The notes: generated by a model from the sequence alone, not told the origin. 64,000 nt of DNA from Argyresthia goedartella (GCA_949825045.1 OX463836.1:14918329-14982328); one strand, 5' to 3'; positions 1 through 11,323 are shown, counted from the stretch's first letter. Program-made: numbers and translations.

Positions 1-15
1 TGATGTCGTCGCTCT

Positions 16-946
16 GTCGCAGTTGGTTGGTTAAATCAGACACTTAACAAGCTCTCTAGACCGTTAATTAAATACCGACGTTTAACCAATTTTGATTTAA
101 ATAAAGCATCGTCGAAAACGTTTAACAATCTGTCTTACCGAAAGCCAGCGTGTTGGAAAACAATATGGCGTCACAGCAACAGCTGATTTGCACAGCTTAT
201 ATCAGCGCAAAACATTGCCGGTAGCTTGGGTGACGGGTAAATTTTTATCCTTCGTGTTAGGTTGAACATGTAAGAACAACAAAAAATACTTAAACATAAA
301 CTTAAGACGAGCGAATGGCGACAGAACTCGGCGCGAGTAGGTATTTACCAAAATACAAGCTATCTCAGAGCTATGAGAGCGCAATTGCCTAAATTTTCGG
401 CCGAATTATGCTTTTGGGCGGTAACGTTTTTCTACCCCTAAACCTTTATGGAATAAGACAAATTTGGTCTCATTCGTTTCCACACATCATAAACGATGCT
501 TGTAGTTTTTCCTTTTTTTGAAAATCTGGCTTGATTGGTTAAAAATAAATAAAATGCTGGAGGGTTTTTTTTGGTCAAAAAATTGAATGTTAAGGTACTT
601 ATATTTACTAAAATACAAAATATTTAAAAAAAAAACAAGACGCACGAGCATATTTTTTCATAGTATCCCAAACATGTGAAAAAATTGTGAAAATCGAACA
701 TGGTTTAAGGGGTGAAAAACGTTACCGCTTATTGTATGGAAGCTCGCGCCCACACGATTCTCTTAAGTACACATAAAAAATATTTATGATGTATATGTCT
801 TGTTGCCTAGGAACGTGTAGACAACTCGTTAAACATTTCGTTCACGCATTTGTCTGACGAAATTTTACTGACTTGGTTAAACGTCGGTATTTAATTAACG
901 GTCTAGAGAGTTAGTTAAGTGTCTGATTTAACCAACCAACTGCGAC
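16..946. mobile_element. Foldback/MITE with ~75-bp terminal inverted repeats (copy 1)
   Basis: The left end, starting GTCGCAGTTGGTTGGTTAAA, is the reverse complement of the right end for about 75 bases with few mismatches. Inside lies a copy of another repeat (about 205-305) containing GTTAGGTTGAACATGTAAGA. No transposase is coded. A second copy is at 17916-18381 and a lone end at 19972-20030. No clear target duplication. Confidence 0.7.
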
Positions 947-990
947 GGCCTGCCGGGTGGTCGACTCGCGTCGCGCGGGTCCAATACGAT

Positions 991-1117
991 TAAAATCAGT
1001 TAAAGATTCGGCTTTTCTCGGATATTATCGCCTAAATCCGATCTCTCTCTCTCTCTCTAGTGAGAGATGAGGGATTCACGACAATTTCCGAGGTCGGCCG
1101 AATCGTTAACTGATATT
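991..1117. mobile_element. Short MITE, family with TAAAATCAGTTAA ends (deleted copy)
   Basis: The ends TAAAATCAGTTAAAGATTCGG and (inverted) ATCAGTTAACGATTCGGCC pair with each other. Both arms recur at the ends of the longer copy at 2443-3047, so this looks like an internally deleted version. It contains a (CT)n run at about 1042-1059. Confidence 0.6.
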
Positions 1118-1263
1118 AATCGTCGATACGTTCACCCCATCTGACCGTGGCTCCCACTACATGCCCGGCCCATCCTGCCCACGTTAGCCAGATATTCAAC
1201 AGGTATAAGATCCATTAATTTCGTTTAATTACCTTTAATTCAGTTTAGTTTATTCACTTCCAG

Positions 1264-1408
1264 GCTTCCCCCCCTACGAGTGGTGGGCGGATCCCCCCGA
1301 CGAGGTGCGCCTGCGGGCGTTCGTCTTCAACGTGACCAATCACGAGCGCTTCCTGGCTGGGCTGGACGAGAAGCTGAACATGGAGGAAGTTGGGCCCATT
1401 GTTTATTT
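1264..1408 (+). CDS. CD36-like receptor, exon (first visible)
   Basis: Acceptor ..cttccag, donor gtgagt. The exon opens with two bases of a split codon and ends two bases into the next, giving about 48 residues starting GFPPYEWWADPPDEVRL. This is the N-terminal extracellular part just after the first membrane segment. It contains the family motif VFNVTN, a glycosylation sequon, and ends at GPIVYL. Since it starts mid-codon, at least one upstream exon with the cytoplasmic tail and first membrane span must exist to the left of the window. GC-rich third positions contrast with the AT-rich surroundings. Confidence 0.93.
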
Positions 1409-2442
1409 GTGAGTATTGAAAATTTGGTCCAAAAAATTATAATGAAAAAGTTTATGGAGAACAGAAACAAAATGAAAATCGTAGCGACACGCCGTTTCCC
1501 ATACGGGGTGGCAGAGGTATAGTTGTGCCCACGTTTAGCCGGTTATTCAATAGAGTATTTTACGTGACAGGCAGCTAGCCCATCGCTGTAGCTATATATG
1601 ACCCGAGCAACCCCTTACTAATGGGGAAGATTACGCAAAGCTTTTTGGCAGAGGGCACTGTTTGTCTGAGACTTTTCATACATTGTCAAGTGTTTTAGTT
1701 ACAAATATTTACCCTGGGCGGGGTTCGAAACCGCCTACGGAGCCATCAATATCGTTATCGGCGTAATATGAAATAAGATCGGGCATCCCTAACCGAATGA
1801 CAGCCATGTGACAGCATCCTAAGAACAATAATAGAGACAGCGCCACCACTCATGTCCTGCGACGGAAAGTGCAACTAAACACTCATGGTGTCCGCGTGAC
1901 TTTTTTGGGCTTTGGCAGATTCGTTTTGCATAAGTTCAAAAAAGAATCAAAAGGTTACGAACCTCTTTAGTGTTGCAAGCACCGTATTTCCTTTCGCCGT
2001 AAAGAACTGTTTTCCTTTGCATAAAATGAATGTTACATCTTTTTACAAATCTATCTGACAAATGGCCGATTACACCAACGATCCCTATCTTTTATGGGAC
2101 ACTTTATTTCTATCAGGGGCCACCTAGCGGTTGTTTCGAATCGACCTAAGTGTAAGGGTCATTTAGGCTCCTTGGGGACCCCCTAAATATAAGAGTCCGG
2201 CCACCGAAACTAAGAAAGCTAAGAAAAAGAGCTAAGTGCTCTTAACTGTTGGTGAAATCGGGCATAAGTATGTTAAGTTGTTTCAGAAGTTTTAAAACAG
2301 AGATGAAAATAAATTCTAGGTATATTTTTTCTCAATAATAGTAACCATCGGTCTAGCTTTGTTTACATATTTGGCCTCAAATAAAAAATCCTAGTATAGC
2401 GCGCCATAAGTGGAACTTATTTGACAGTGGGATCCCCATTGG
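1409..2442. other. Intron sequence, largely unrecognised
   Basis: No coding exon seen. About 1488-1552 carries a minus-strand copy of the dispersed motif CCACCCCGTATGGGAAA, also found near 9525, 48150 and (variant) 31230. The rest is AT-rich intron without recognisable genes. Confidence 0.5.
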
Positions 2443-3047
2443 ACTAAATCAGTTAACGATTCGGCCAACCTCGGAAATTGTCGTGAATCCCTCATCTCTC
2501 ACATAGAGTTATCAATTTACAGATATGACCTTTAATTATATTAGGTACTCGTTGTCTTATTGAATACAATACAAGAACGATATGAGCAACAAAACCTCCT
2601 TTGTAGCTCAAAACTAACACAACCTTTATATTGAAATAACAAAAATAATTGACTATTTTGACAGTCTGCCTTCTTAGTGTCAATAAAAACAGTGTGCTGT
2701 ATATGATACATTTATGTTTATGAACGCTAATTTCATTGGTGAAAATATTCGATTCTATCAAATTTTATCAAAATTAACTGACAATAGTTATGTATCATGG
2801 CTTCAACAAATTTAAAGCGTGGTAAAAAAAATGTTGCTCAATCTCAATGTTCAAATTCAAGTCGCTTCTGCATAATGAATTTCTTGGGTCTACCTTTTAG
2901 TAATGTCATCTTGGCAGGTGCTATACATTGCGTTTATGATACTTCAAAGTGAATGCTACCTAAAAGGAATCGCGGTAATGTATTTCGTGTCATTTCCGTC
3001 TCCGGATTTAGGCGATGATGTCCGAGAAAAACCGAATCTTTAACTGA
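2443..3047. mobile_element. MITE, longer copy of the TAAAATCAGTTAA family
   Basis: Begins TAAATCAGTTAACGATTCGG and ends with the inverted form AACTGATTTTA. Terminal ~55 bases at both ends match, in reverse, the two halves of 991-1117. The interior is AT-rich and non-coding. It abuts the next repeat at 3047 with no spacer. Confidence 0.6.
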
Positions 3048-3536
3048 TTTTATCTACACACGTATCATAAACCCTCTTTACTGCGTTCAAAAACCGCACG
3101 TTACGATCAGCATTATGTTAAACTACTTGGTAAAAACTCGTTTCGTATCTGGAAAACTACACATAATGGTCATTATGTGTAGTTTTTCTACATATAATGA
3201 CATTCAAATTTCGAACGCCGACGCCCACCCGCGTGCCGTCCCTAGTTTGTCTGTGAAGTTGGTACTGACATTCAAATTTCGAACGCCGACGCCCGACTGC
3301 GTGCCGCCCCTAGTTTGTGTGTGAAGTTGGTACTGACATTCAAATTTCGAACGCCGACGCCCGTCTGCGTGAAGTTGGTACTACAGAACAAGCTAAACAA
3401 TTGCAGAGCCACAATGCCGGTCAAACATGCGGTTCCTGAACACATCAAAGAGAGCTTATGATATGTGTGTAGATAAACTAGTGTATGTAACTGTACATAA
3501 TTAGGCATTATGCAGCAGTCACATAAACTACTGTTA
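3047..3536 (+). repeat. Dispersed repeat family X, copy 1, with internal triplication
   Basis: Family X runs from TTATCTACACACGTATCATA to AGTCACATAAACTACT and contains a central hairpin ACACATTATG/CATAATGTGT. At least seven near-complete copies lie in this gene. In this copy the block GACATTCAAATTTCGAACGC..GAAGTTGGTACT occurs three times in tandem (about 3199-3380, period ~68). No coding capacity. Confidence 0.75.
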
Positions 3537-3567
3537 ATCGCATTGTACCATGACACTTTGTCCCCAG

Positions 3568-3709
3568 AGAGAAGCTTCTGCACACCAACATCCGGTTCAA
3601 CGAGAACAGCACCATGTCGTACACCGCCCAGCGGTTCCCGATCTACCTGCCCGCGGAGAACTCGGTTGATCTCAACGCGACGCTGATTGTGCCCAATTTG
3701 GCTGTGCTT
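3568..3709 (+). CDS. CD36-like receptor, exon 2 of visible set
   Basis: Acceptor tccccag, donor gtgagt. One base completes the split Leu codon and 47 further codons follow: EKLLHTNIRFNENSTMSY.. to LIVPNLAVL. It carries sequons NST and NAT. LIVPNLAVL is one of the most conserved CD36-family stretches. The exon ends in phase 0. It lies directly after a repeat copy (3047-3536) and before another repeat (3787). Confidence 0.93.
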
Positions 3710-3786
3710 GTGAGTTTTGTATATGGCAACAAATATAATGACCACACAAATATTTTTTTGGGTAAATGATCACCAAAAGTTGCAGA

Positions 3787-3905
3787 AAATATTGGGGCAA
3801 AATACTGCGGTAGCTTAGGGGAATTCGCTTACCCCCTTTTTCCGTCGTGTTAGGTTGAACATGTAGGAACAACAAAAAATACTTAAAACATAAACTTAAG
3901 TACAC
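3787..3905 (-). repeat. Dispersed repeat family R (GGTTGAACATGTAAGAACAA)
   Basis: Contains GGCAAAATACTGCGGTAGCT and GTTAGGTTGAACATGTAGGA. The same block recurs at about 205-305, 4427-4512, 7285-7405, 18115-18215, 32775-32872, 52563-52765 and 56450-56552, often inside other MITEs. Probably a short non-autonomous element. Confidence 0.55.
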
Positions 3906-4083
3906 AAAACATAAAAGAGGTTTGGTGATAATTTATCCAAACTTAATTCTGGCGGTCGTTTCGAATTTATTAGTAGTAAATTTTCGAATATTTTGGTGAT
4001 CGTTTAAACATAGGCCTTTGTATTTTAGTCGGGTTATTAGAGACAACATTCTGAGCAACTTTCACTTTAAACCCGATTAGATC

Positions 4084-4200
4084 TGAGCAACTTTAATAGT
4101 TACTTCTCCATACAGTTTGGACCGGGCGATCAGCTGTTTTGTAAGGAGAAGTGAAAATAAAGTTGCTCTGATCAAATTGGTTTCATAGTAAACATTATTT
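4084..4200 (+). repeat. Dispersed repeat (ACTTCTCCATACAGTTTGG), copy 1
   Basis: ACTTCTCCATACAGTTTGGRCCGG..ATCAGCTG..CTGATCAAATTGGTTT is shared with 52849-52945. An internal inverted pair (ACTTCTCC / GGAGAAGT) suggests a small foldback element. Confidence 0.5.
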
Positions 4201-4261
4201 AGAATTACGCCGATAATAACCCCCTAAAAGATGACTACATCTTTCTGTTATACGTTGTATA

Positions 4262-4412
4262 TGTCACCGTAAGATTGTCAAAACCGTTAGTTGATAAACT
4301 AACGTTTTTTTTCTCATTAGTTAACGCTACAGTTTACTATTGATAGATACTGCTTACTATAAAATGCGTTGGTTGATAAACTTACGGTTAAAACCGTTAA
4401 ATAGATAACTTT
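4262..4412 (+). mobile_element. Partial MITE of the TGTCACCGTAAGATTGTCAA family
   Basis: Starts TGTCACCGTAAGATTGTCAA and CCGTTAG as in 6908-7506 and 32671-33024, but the opposite terminal repeat is missing. Family R sequence follows at 4427. Confidence 0.55.
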
Positions 4413-4564
4413 AAACTTGAATTGCAAACGAAATACCAGGGCAAACACTGTGGTAGCTTAGGTGAAGACTAGAGGGGGCGAGCACAGCGAAGCTCCGAAT
4501 AGTCAACGTGTTAAGATAGTTTGAATATCCGCTGCTTTCCCCCACAACAACATACCATATGACA

Positions 4565-4660
4565 TGACTCTATGAAAGTAACTAAAATATACTAGCCTAC
4601 ATCTAGGCTAGTATATTTTAGTCCACATCCGTGTTTTGTCTGATGTAGTACCGGGAAGTA
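4565..4660. repeat. Foldback made from a jockey-like fragment
   Basis: ACTAAAATATACTAGCC and its reverse complement face each other across eight bases. Both arms, plus the flanking CCACATCCGTG.TTTGTCTGATG, match the region 29070-29120 of the jockey-like copy, so a retroposon piece is folded on itself. Confidence 0.6.
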
Positions 4661-4712
4661 CCCCAAAGATTTTGATTCCCTTGCGAGTATGAAGCAAGTT
4701 GAAACATAAATT

Positions 4713-4925
4713 CGGGGGTTCGACGGGCTCGAGTCCCGGTGGGGGCAAATATTTGTTTGATGAGAACGTATGTTTGTACCCTAGTCACGGTTGTTTATCT
4801 ATCTAAGTATAACATTTATCTATATAAGTATTTGTATCGTTGACTAGTACCCTTGATACAGGGAATCCTAGTTTGGGGCTAGATCAATGTGTGTAAGTAG
4901 TGTCCAAGGTATTATTAAATAAATG
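4713..4925 (+). mobile_element. tRNA-derived SINE, family A, 5'-truncated
   Basis: Keeps a pol III B-box-like GCTCGAGTCCCGG, then the family body (CAAATATTTGTTTGATGAGA, GTTTATCTATCTAAGTATAA, AGGGAATCCTAGTTTGGGGC) and ends at GTCCAAGGTATTATTA. The A-box half of the head is missing compared with 61723-61987. Confidence 0.75.
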
Positions 4926-5088
4926 GCGGTACCTCTTCTTTGCGTTGACTTATAAGTTAATTTTTTTCACAACTTCAAGAAATTACTCATTATTAATTTC
5001 AACTTGATACTCCACGCGTGCCTTAGAAAAAGGGTCTTGACAGACGGACAGACGGAAAGACAGTGAGACGGACAATGATGTGATCTTG

Positions 5089-5290
5089 ATGACGACCTCT
5101 GTGGCGCTGCGGTAGTGATTGTGCCTACCATGCGAGAGGTCCCGGGTTCGAACCCCGGCAGGGCTTGAAGAAAATAAAGCCCCAGATCTTGGATGTTTAT
5201 ATGTGTGAGAGTCGCTGTTACTGGTTCCCACGACACAGGGCATCCTAGTGTGGGGCCAGAAGCAATGTATGTGCCTGTCTGTTTATGCTT
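5089..5290 (+). mobile_element. tRNA-derived SINE, family B, copy 1
   Basis: The head TGGCGCTGCGGTAGTGATTG plus B-box GGTTCGAACCC resembles a tRNA promoter. The tail has CTTGGATGTTTATATGTGTG and ATCCTAGTGTGGGGCCAGAA. The second copy is at 48206-48440. The tail resembles that of SINE family A although the heads differ. It is preceded by a (GACG/GACAGAC)-rich stretch at 5036-5070. Confidence 0.75.
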
Positions 5291-5297
5291 ACCTTTT

Positions 5298-5750
5298 TAG
5301 GGTCTTTTTTTACTTTTAAGGTACGGAACCCTTAAAAGGAAATACAGCGTTCCTATTGCCACTTTTTGTATTCAGTCACGAACTCGCTAACTTTTACATA
5401 CAAACGATACCACATTGATGATAAAAACACCGAATGAGATATATTCTTTAAGACCTTTTTATTCAAAGTTTCATCTAGCTACCAAAACCAAAAAAGCCAT
5501 CATTAAAGATAATGTAAATATTAAAATTCTGGCTACCAAAATCTAGCAAACAAAAAAGTATTGAAACTTAAATACATGAAGAAGTCAAGAACCTCTATTC
5601 TTGAATTTTATTATTGCTAAAAAACGAGGAAGTTACATAATTATGTATGACCCTAATTGGCCTTGAAATCGTATATCGAGCATGCATTAAAACTGTGGGG
5701 CCGCCTACATTGAACACACATCTATAGGGGCCTCATAAACTATTTATTAT
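5298..5750. other. Intron sequence without recognised genes
   Basis: Contains TACGGAACCCTT at about 5322, a motif common in lepidopteran repeats and again at 54320 and 54465. Otherwise AT-rich and featureless to me. Confidence 0.4.
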
Positions 5751-5751
5751 T

Positions 5752-6098
5752 TTCATCTACACACGTATCATAAACCCTCTTTACTGCATCCAAAAACCGT
5801 ACGTTACGACCAGCATAAATACTGTACTACTTGTTAAAAACTCATTTCTTGTCTAAATATTGACATGTTATGACAAATTATGACTTTCAAATTTCGCACG
5901 CCGACGCCCGCCTGTGTGCCACCCCTAATTTGTCTGTGAAGTTGGTACTACTGAACGAGCTAAACAAGAGCAGAGCAATGATCAATGCCAACATGTGGTT
6001 CCTGAACACATCAAAGAGAACTTTTGATATGTGTGTAGATAAACTAGAGTATGTCACTGTACATAATTAGGCACTGTGTAAAAGTCATATAAACTACT
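5752..6098 (+). repeat. Dispersed repeat family X, copy 2
   Basis: Same start (TCTACACACGTATCATAAAC) and end (TCATATAAACTACT) as copy 1, single central block. More diverged than the other copies. Confidence 0.7.
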
Positions 6099-6907
6099 AC
6101 AATTGAACAATCTATGGATCTTGGAACCCTAGTTTTAACCGGATGAAATGTTTCATGTAATAAGCACCACACACATTGCAATAACTCTGTCTTCTAAAAA
6201 CCACAATCATAATGAAATACAATTTTGTCCCTATAGAACCTGCTGTTTTACAAGCCGGCCTACATACTGAATTGGAATACTAGTATGAACCAGTGTTACC
6301 AGATGAAAAATATAAACTACCGTGTTTATCTGTTAAAATTACGGTGTTTACCAGACTATTCCATTCACCAGCTATGACCATTCCGGTGAATAGCTTGTTG
6401 AGCAAGTATATTTTCCTTAATGGTTTTCATTATCAGCTTGTTCCTTTTCTTTGTTTTTATGTCGTAGACTTGACTGAATTAGATTTCACACAAAAGTAAA
6501 AAAATACCATCGGGTCTTTGTGACCTGATGTCGGCCTATTGGATTTCAATTTTTTTTTGACCCATAGTAAACAGTCTGGTGAGGAGATTTGAGGAGTTTG
6601 CTTCATTCAGACCACGGTACAAAAAAAAGATGACTACAATAATATTGTGCTAAGTGGAAGAACGCCACAATTTCTAAAACGCCACCTAGCGGGAGGCTTT
6701 GATAATTGTGTTGTCACAGAAGTTCTAAGGTAGTAAGTAGGTGTCGTATGTGTACACTTGTGCTTGACCTACAGTTGCATAAGTGTGCAAATATTTTCGA
6801 ACTCCTTTTCTGGCTCACCTTGAGCGCCGCTGGTTTACCGACTTCCAAATAAAGGAAGCATGTTCGGATTTTGTCACGCAACTATGTGCACTGCTCGTAA
6901 ATGTATG
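6099..6907. other. Intron sequence, nothing recognised
   Basis: AT-rich, no plausible exon, no repeat that I can match elsewhere in the window. Confidence 0.4.
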
Positions 6908-7506
6908 TGCCACCGTAAGATTGTCAAAACCGTTAGTTTATAATCTAACGTTTTTTTTTCTCTCGTTATTTAATAAACTATCGATAAAGTACAAACTGTA
7001 CCGTACTGATTACGATATGACGCGTTAGTTTATGATAAAACCGTTAAATTGTGAACTGGGGCCCAAATCCCGTACACAATGAGAGCTCCATGAAAATTAC
7101 ATGACGATTACGGTCAACTTTAGATCCAATATTTGGCGTTTGGAGAATATATTTTGGGCAATTATGGTAAAAAATAATTTAATTCGTAAGCATAATAATT
7201 TAGTTAATCAACAAAGGGACTGGAATTACAAAATCGTCAGATATTGTACTTAGAAAGTTGTTGAATTGAAAGAAGAAAGAAATTGAATTGCAAACGAAAT
7301 ACCAGGGCAAACACTGCGGTAGCTTAGGTGAAGACTAGAGGGGGCGAGCACAGCGAATCCCCCGAATAGTCTTCGTGTTAGGTTGACATGTAAGAACAAA
7401 ATAATCGTAAATTGTAAACCTTGTCGGTCTGGTTTACAATTTGTCGATAGTTTACAAACTAACGCGTTAGTTTATAAACTAACAATTTTGACAATCTTAC
7501 GGTGAC
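6908..7506. mobile_element. MITE of the TGTCACCGTAAGATTGTCAA family, full copy
   Basis: The left end TGCCACCGTAAGATTGTCAA and right end (inverted) TGTCACCGTAAGATTGTCAA pair over about 38 bases. A family R repeat is inserted inside (about 7285-7405). No coding region. Confidence 0.65.
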
Positions 7507-7510
7507 AAAT

Positions 7511-7917
7511 ATATATAGGCGGCCGATCGTCAATCGCCATATCATGATGTGCCTCGGCATATCATGATATGGCGGCATTTCTTGATCTGCCGTGTTAAAC
7601 CCGCCATATCGTTGTAAGACCAACGTTCGACGATCTGCCAGCCTATAACTCTACAACAAAAAAATCATTGTAAAAATTAAATAGATTTATTTTTTCGTAA
7701 CATTTGAACTATTTTACGATATGACGTTTTATCCTTTGGCCATGTCATGATCTGGCGAAGCGTTTACTGGGATGGTTCTCATCGATCTGCCCGAGTTTGG
7801 CTTGGGCACATCATGTGCCCCATATACAACGGCGTATTTCAAGAAACGCCGCCATATCTTAATATGGTGCGGCACATCATGATGTGCCCAATTCTACTGT
7901 CGGCCGCCGACATATAG
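7511..7917. mobile_element. MITE-like unit packed with short palindromes
   Basis: The ends TAGGCGGCCGA and TCGGCCGCCGA are inverted repeats flanked by TATA-like bases. The interior repeats palindromes such as CATATCATGATATGG, CACATCATGATGTGCC and CCATATCTTAATATGG, each 14-16 bases. Two are near the left end and two near the right end. No coding potential. Class unknown. Confidence 0.5.
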
Positions 7918-8911
7918 ATGAGTAAACATTTTGAGTTGTACTTAATTGTATTTAATTAGCTGACGATATTTTGAGAAGTGATGGTACCCATTATTATTAC
8001 CAACTTTCCCCATGAAACATAAGGTCGTAAACGAAAAAAAATTTTTGGGTCTCCCATAGCAACTTGTAAATACATAGGTACTTGTAATCAGCTAATCGGG
8101 TCAATATACTGAGGGTCTAGAATTTTTTTTTCATTTGCCACCATATGTTTCTTTGGGAAAGTTGTTCACAATGATCGGTGCTATCATTCCCCAAAATATG
8201 GTCAGCTCACCTTGTATATATTAATAGGTCCACGCGTAGGTGTAACTGACAAAGGCAAAGTGCCCATTTTAGTATCACTTAAGAAAGAAACTCCATGGTT
8301 TTGGTTGTGTGTGCAGTTATTCAATACCCCATTTTATTTATTTATTTATTTCCAGCTCTGTGGATAACCAACAGCTTATAAAGTATGGTATTAGCCAAAC
8401 TAAAACTAAAAAAGCCAATAACAGGTTATCACTTGTGGCAATAAAATATAAATAATTAATAACTAGTCAAAGTTAGAATCACAAACAGTTCTTATGCGCC
8501 ACACTGCATATTCACTAATTAGTTATAAAAACCAAGTTGAATGCCTAAGAATTAGAATTAATCTAAAATTACAGATATAGCTCAACACCAATAATGCTAG
8601 AATGCTACAGAATAAAAAAAAATAAAAAAAATAAGAAAATAACCTTTTGTTAATGCGCCGCCTAACAGCAGCTACGCTGCTGCTGCCAAATAAGTCAAAA
8701 TCAAGTTCATGCGCGAGTTCATTGATAGACTTGCCTGATCTCCAAATAAATGAATTTTGTTGGTAATTAGTGGAAACCTTGCCTAGAGACTAGACTTTAC
8801 TGGTATAGTAAAGGAAATCTTCCTCAATAGCTCTGGGCAGTCCACCGCTCCCGTCGTTATTCCCAACAAATAAGTCAGTTCAGCAGTTAGACGTCTCTGT
8901 TCAAGTGGTAG
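7918..8911. other. Intron sequence with an A/T-rich retroposon-like stretch
   Basis: No exon seen. At 8333-8360 a TTTA tandem run followed by CAGCTCTGTGGATAACCAA could be the tail of a minus-strand retroposon. A similar TTATTTATTTATT run with ATCACTTG-like flank is at 48530. Weak evidence. Confidence 0.35.
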
Positions 8912-9175
8912 TACAGATGTAGTGAATAATCCTTTCCTATCGGCAAAACTCGGAACAACGATAACACCCGAATGGTGCCGATGTGTCTATGAATTACTGT
9001 ATTATTAAATTACGTGTAGGCACAGGTATAGGTATCAAATAAATCGCATACTTTATTTATCAATGTCAAATGTCAAATTGCCCGTTTGATGGGTACTGAG
9101 TGCGAGTGAGGTAGTAAGACAAAAACGAACATTTCCGAGAAAATACGAAAGGAAAGGATTATTCACTACATCTGT
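8912..9175. mobile_element. Short MITE with 26-bp perfect inverted ends
   Basis: TACAGATGTAGTGAATAATC continues to CCTTTCC at 8912-8937, and its exact reverse complement lies at 9150-9175. Similarity resumes after a short mismatch (CTCGGA). About 264 bases, non-coding. Confidence 0.65.
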
Positions 9176-9179
9176 AGTT

Positions 9180-9643
9180 TCCTGCACATACTTAGATGTC
9201 AACTAGATTCATATGGGCATTTGGATCAAAAGCAGAGATATTTTATGAATTTCCGTTGAATAGTCTCAATCATTTTGCGACATGACTTGTGTTTCGCGAT
9301 TATTTTCAATTAAAGAGTTAAATCCAGTGTTGCCATAGGTATAACACCGAAAAGTTTCCCATGTTTAATCCCCGACGACGAAATAGAGAATGTGGGTGTG
9401 TGTCTGTCTGTGGTACAGCGCTTAAACGGGTGAACAGATTTTAATGCGGTTTGTTTGTAATTTGCAAACGACTTCACTGCAATGGTTCTTAGATGTTTTA
9501 TTAAAATCGGTTTAGTAGTACCTCTCTCTGCCACCCCGTATGGGACAAGGCGTGACGCTATGTTATGTTATTTAAAAATGTATGTTACTTAGTCCATTGT
9601 TAACTATAAATAGCTATAATAATTTATGTGTAAGTATATAAAA
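9180..9643. other. Intron sequence with a dispersed-repeat scrap
   Basis: 9525-9562 has CTGCCACCCCGTATGGGACA and GGCGTGACG, the same motif as at 48150. Nothing else recognised. Confidence 0.4.
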
Positions 9644-9950
9644 ATGGATATTACAATGTTCAAGATTACTTAAATGACAGGACTGTATGGGGTTAATCTA
9701 GCTCAACACAGACCTTGCTGTTAATATAGTTTTGTAATTATTTATTCCTGATTTTTAATCATAACAATTAAATTTTTCATATTTGTATTAGTTGAGCACA
9801 ACCTATTTTTAAAAGAGATCTAAAAATCAATCTGTGGGAGTTTCTACGCCCTTCTCCTCCCACAGTGGTCCAATGTAGAGAAGAGGCAAAAATGACGTTT
9901 GCTAAGTATTTGTAAATATCTACAGTAATAAAGTACTTTGACTATTGACT
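9644..9950 (+). mobile_element. Jockey-like non-LTR 3' end, copy 1
   Basis: Shares CAAGATTACTTAAATGACAG through ATCTACAGTAATAAAGTAC and a TTTGACT-type tail with 29523-29832 and 48906-49192. Only the 3' UTR survives here. The tail stops about 30 bases before exon 3 of the receptor. Confidence 0.75.
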
Positions 9951-9982
9951 TGATTATACTTACTTGTTATATTATGTTGCAG

Positions 9983-10107
9983 GGCATAGCGTCGTTCCTG
10001 CATACGGCGCCATACTTTGTCCGGGCCGGGTTCCGATTTCTGGTGAACACGCACAGCAGCCAGTTCTTTCTGAAGAAGACCATTTACGAGTGCCTTTGGG
10101 AATACAG
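9983..10107 (+). CDS. CD36-like receptor, exon 3 of visible set
   Basis: Acceptor gttgcag, donor gtatgg. The exon starts in phase 0 with GIASFLHTAPYFVRAGFRF and ends two bases into an Arg codon after YECLWEY. This corresponds to the helical apex region of CD36 proteins, thought to take part in ligand contact. The intron before it is 6.3 kb and the jockey-like tail at 9644-9950 ends only about 30 bases upstream of the acceptor. Confidence 0.92.
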
Positions 10108-10212
10108 GTATGGTGAGACGCGGGCTTGTGATTTATTGTGAATTTTGAGACAATATTTAGAATGTTATGCCATACAACTGTTATGAAGATGCCATCATCA
10201 TTTGAACTATAA

Positions 10213-10576
10213 TAGTAGTTTATGTGACTGATACATAATGCCTAATTATGTACAGTTACATACGCTAGTTTATCTACACTCATATCATAAGCTCTCTTTG
10301 ATGTGTTCAGGAACCGCATGTTGACCGGCATTGTGGCATTGAGTTGTTTAGCTTGTTCTGTAGTACCAACTTCATAGACAAAGTAGGGGCGGCACGCAGG
10401 TGGGCGTCGGCGTTCGAAATTTGAATGTCATAATATGTAGAAAATTTACACATTATGGTCATAATGTTCAATATTCAGATAAGAAATGAGTTTTTACAAA
10501 GTAGTTTATCATTATACTGATCATAACGTGCGGTTTTTGGACGCAGTAAAGAGGGTTTATGATACGTGTGTAGATA
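10213..10576 (-). repeat. Dispersed repeat family X, copy 3
   Basis: Reverse orientation: starts TAGTAGTTTATGTGACTGAT, ends GTGTGTAGATA. Immediately followed by another copy in the same orientation. Confidence 0.75.
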
Positions 10577-11028
10577 ATAGTAGTTTATGTGACTGATACA
10601 TAATGGAGGGCATTAAAACTCGAGAGTGGGTTTACACTCGAGAGTTTTAATGCCTAATTATGTATAGTTACATACACTAGTTTATCTACACACATATCAT
10701 AAGCTCTCTTTGATGTGTTCAGGAACTGCATATTTGACCGGCATTGTGGCATTGAGTTGTTTAGCTTGTTCTGTAGCCCCAACTTCACAGACAAACTAGG
10801 GGCGGCACGCAGGCGGGCGTCGGCGTTCGAAATTTGAATGTCAGTTCGAATTTCACAGACAAACTAATAGCGGCATATGTCATATGTAGAAAAATTACAC
10901 ATTATGGTCTTAATGTATAATTTTTCAGATAAGACATGAGTTTTTACAAAGTAGTTTAACATTATGCTGTTCGTAACGTGCGGTTTTTGTACGCAGTAAA
11001 GAGGATTTATGATACGTGTGTAGATAAA
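10577..11028 (-). repeat. Dispersed repeat family X, copy 4 (head-to-tail with copy 3)
   Basis: Starts TAGTAGTTTATGTGACTGAT again after two bases and ends GATACGTGTGTAGATAAA. Includes the optional CTCGAGAGT hairpin block lacking in copy 3. Confidence 0.75.
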
Positions 11029-11138
11029 ATAACTTAAGACGCGCCGACACGTGATTTATTGCGATATTTGGTACAACATTAAGGATGCCCAAATAAAGGG
11101 TTTATGCAAGTTTCCAGCTTATTATCTCACATTCCGAG

Positions 11139-11323
11139 TGTTTGGTCTAACAAAGGTCTAGCAATAAGATTTTCTCCAGCTTTTTCGTCACCCCTTTTAT
11201 TTTTACGTCTTATCCGTCCGTTCCTTACTCTATGGTTCTGTCCTGGCTTCCTTTTCTTTTTCCGTCATAACATCTAGCCTCTGGTCAACGAGCCAAGGAG
11301 ACTGCCGGCCTTACGCCACGACA
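11139..11323 (-). repeat. 3' LTR of BEL/Pao element 1
   Basis: 185 bp, identical to 16686-16870 except for one G/A difference three bases from the end. The integrase frame ends inside it (stop at 11311-11313). Confidence 0.93.
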
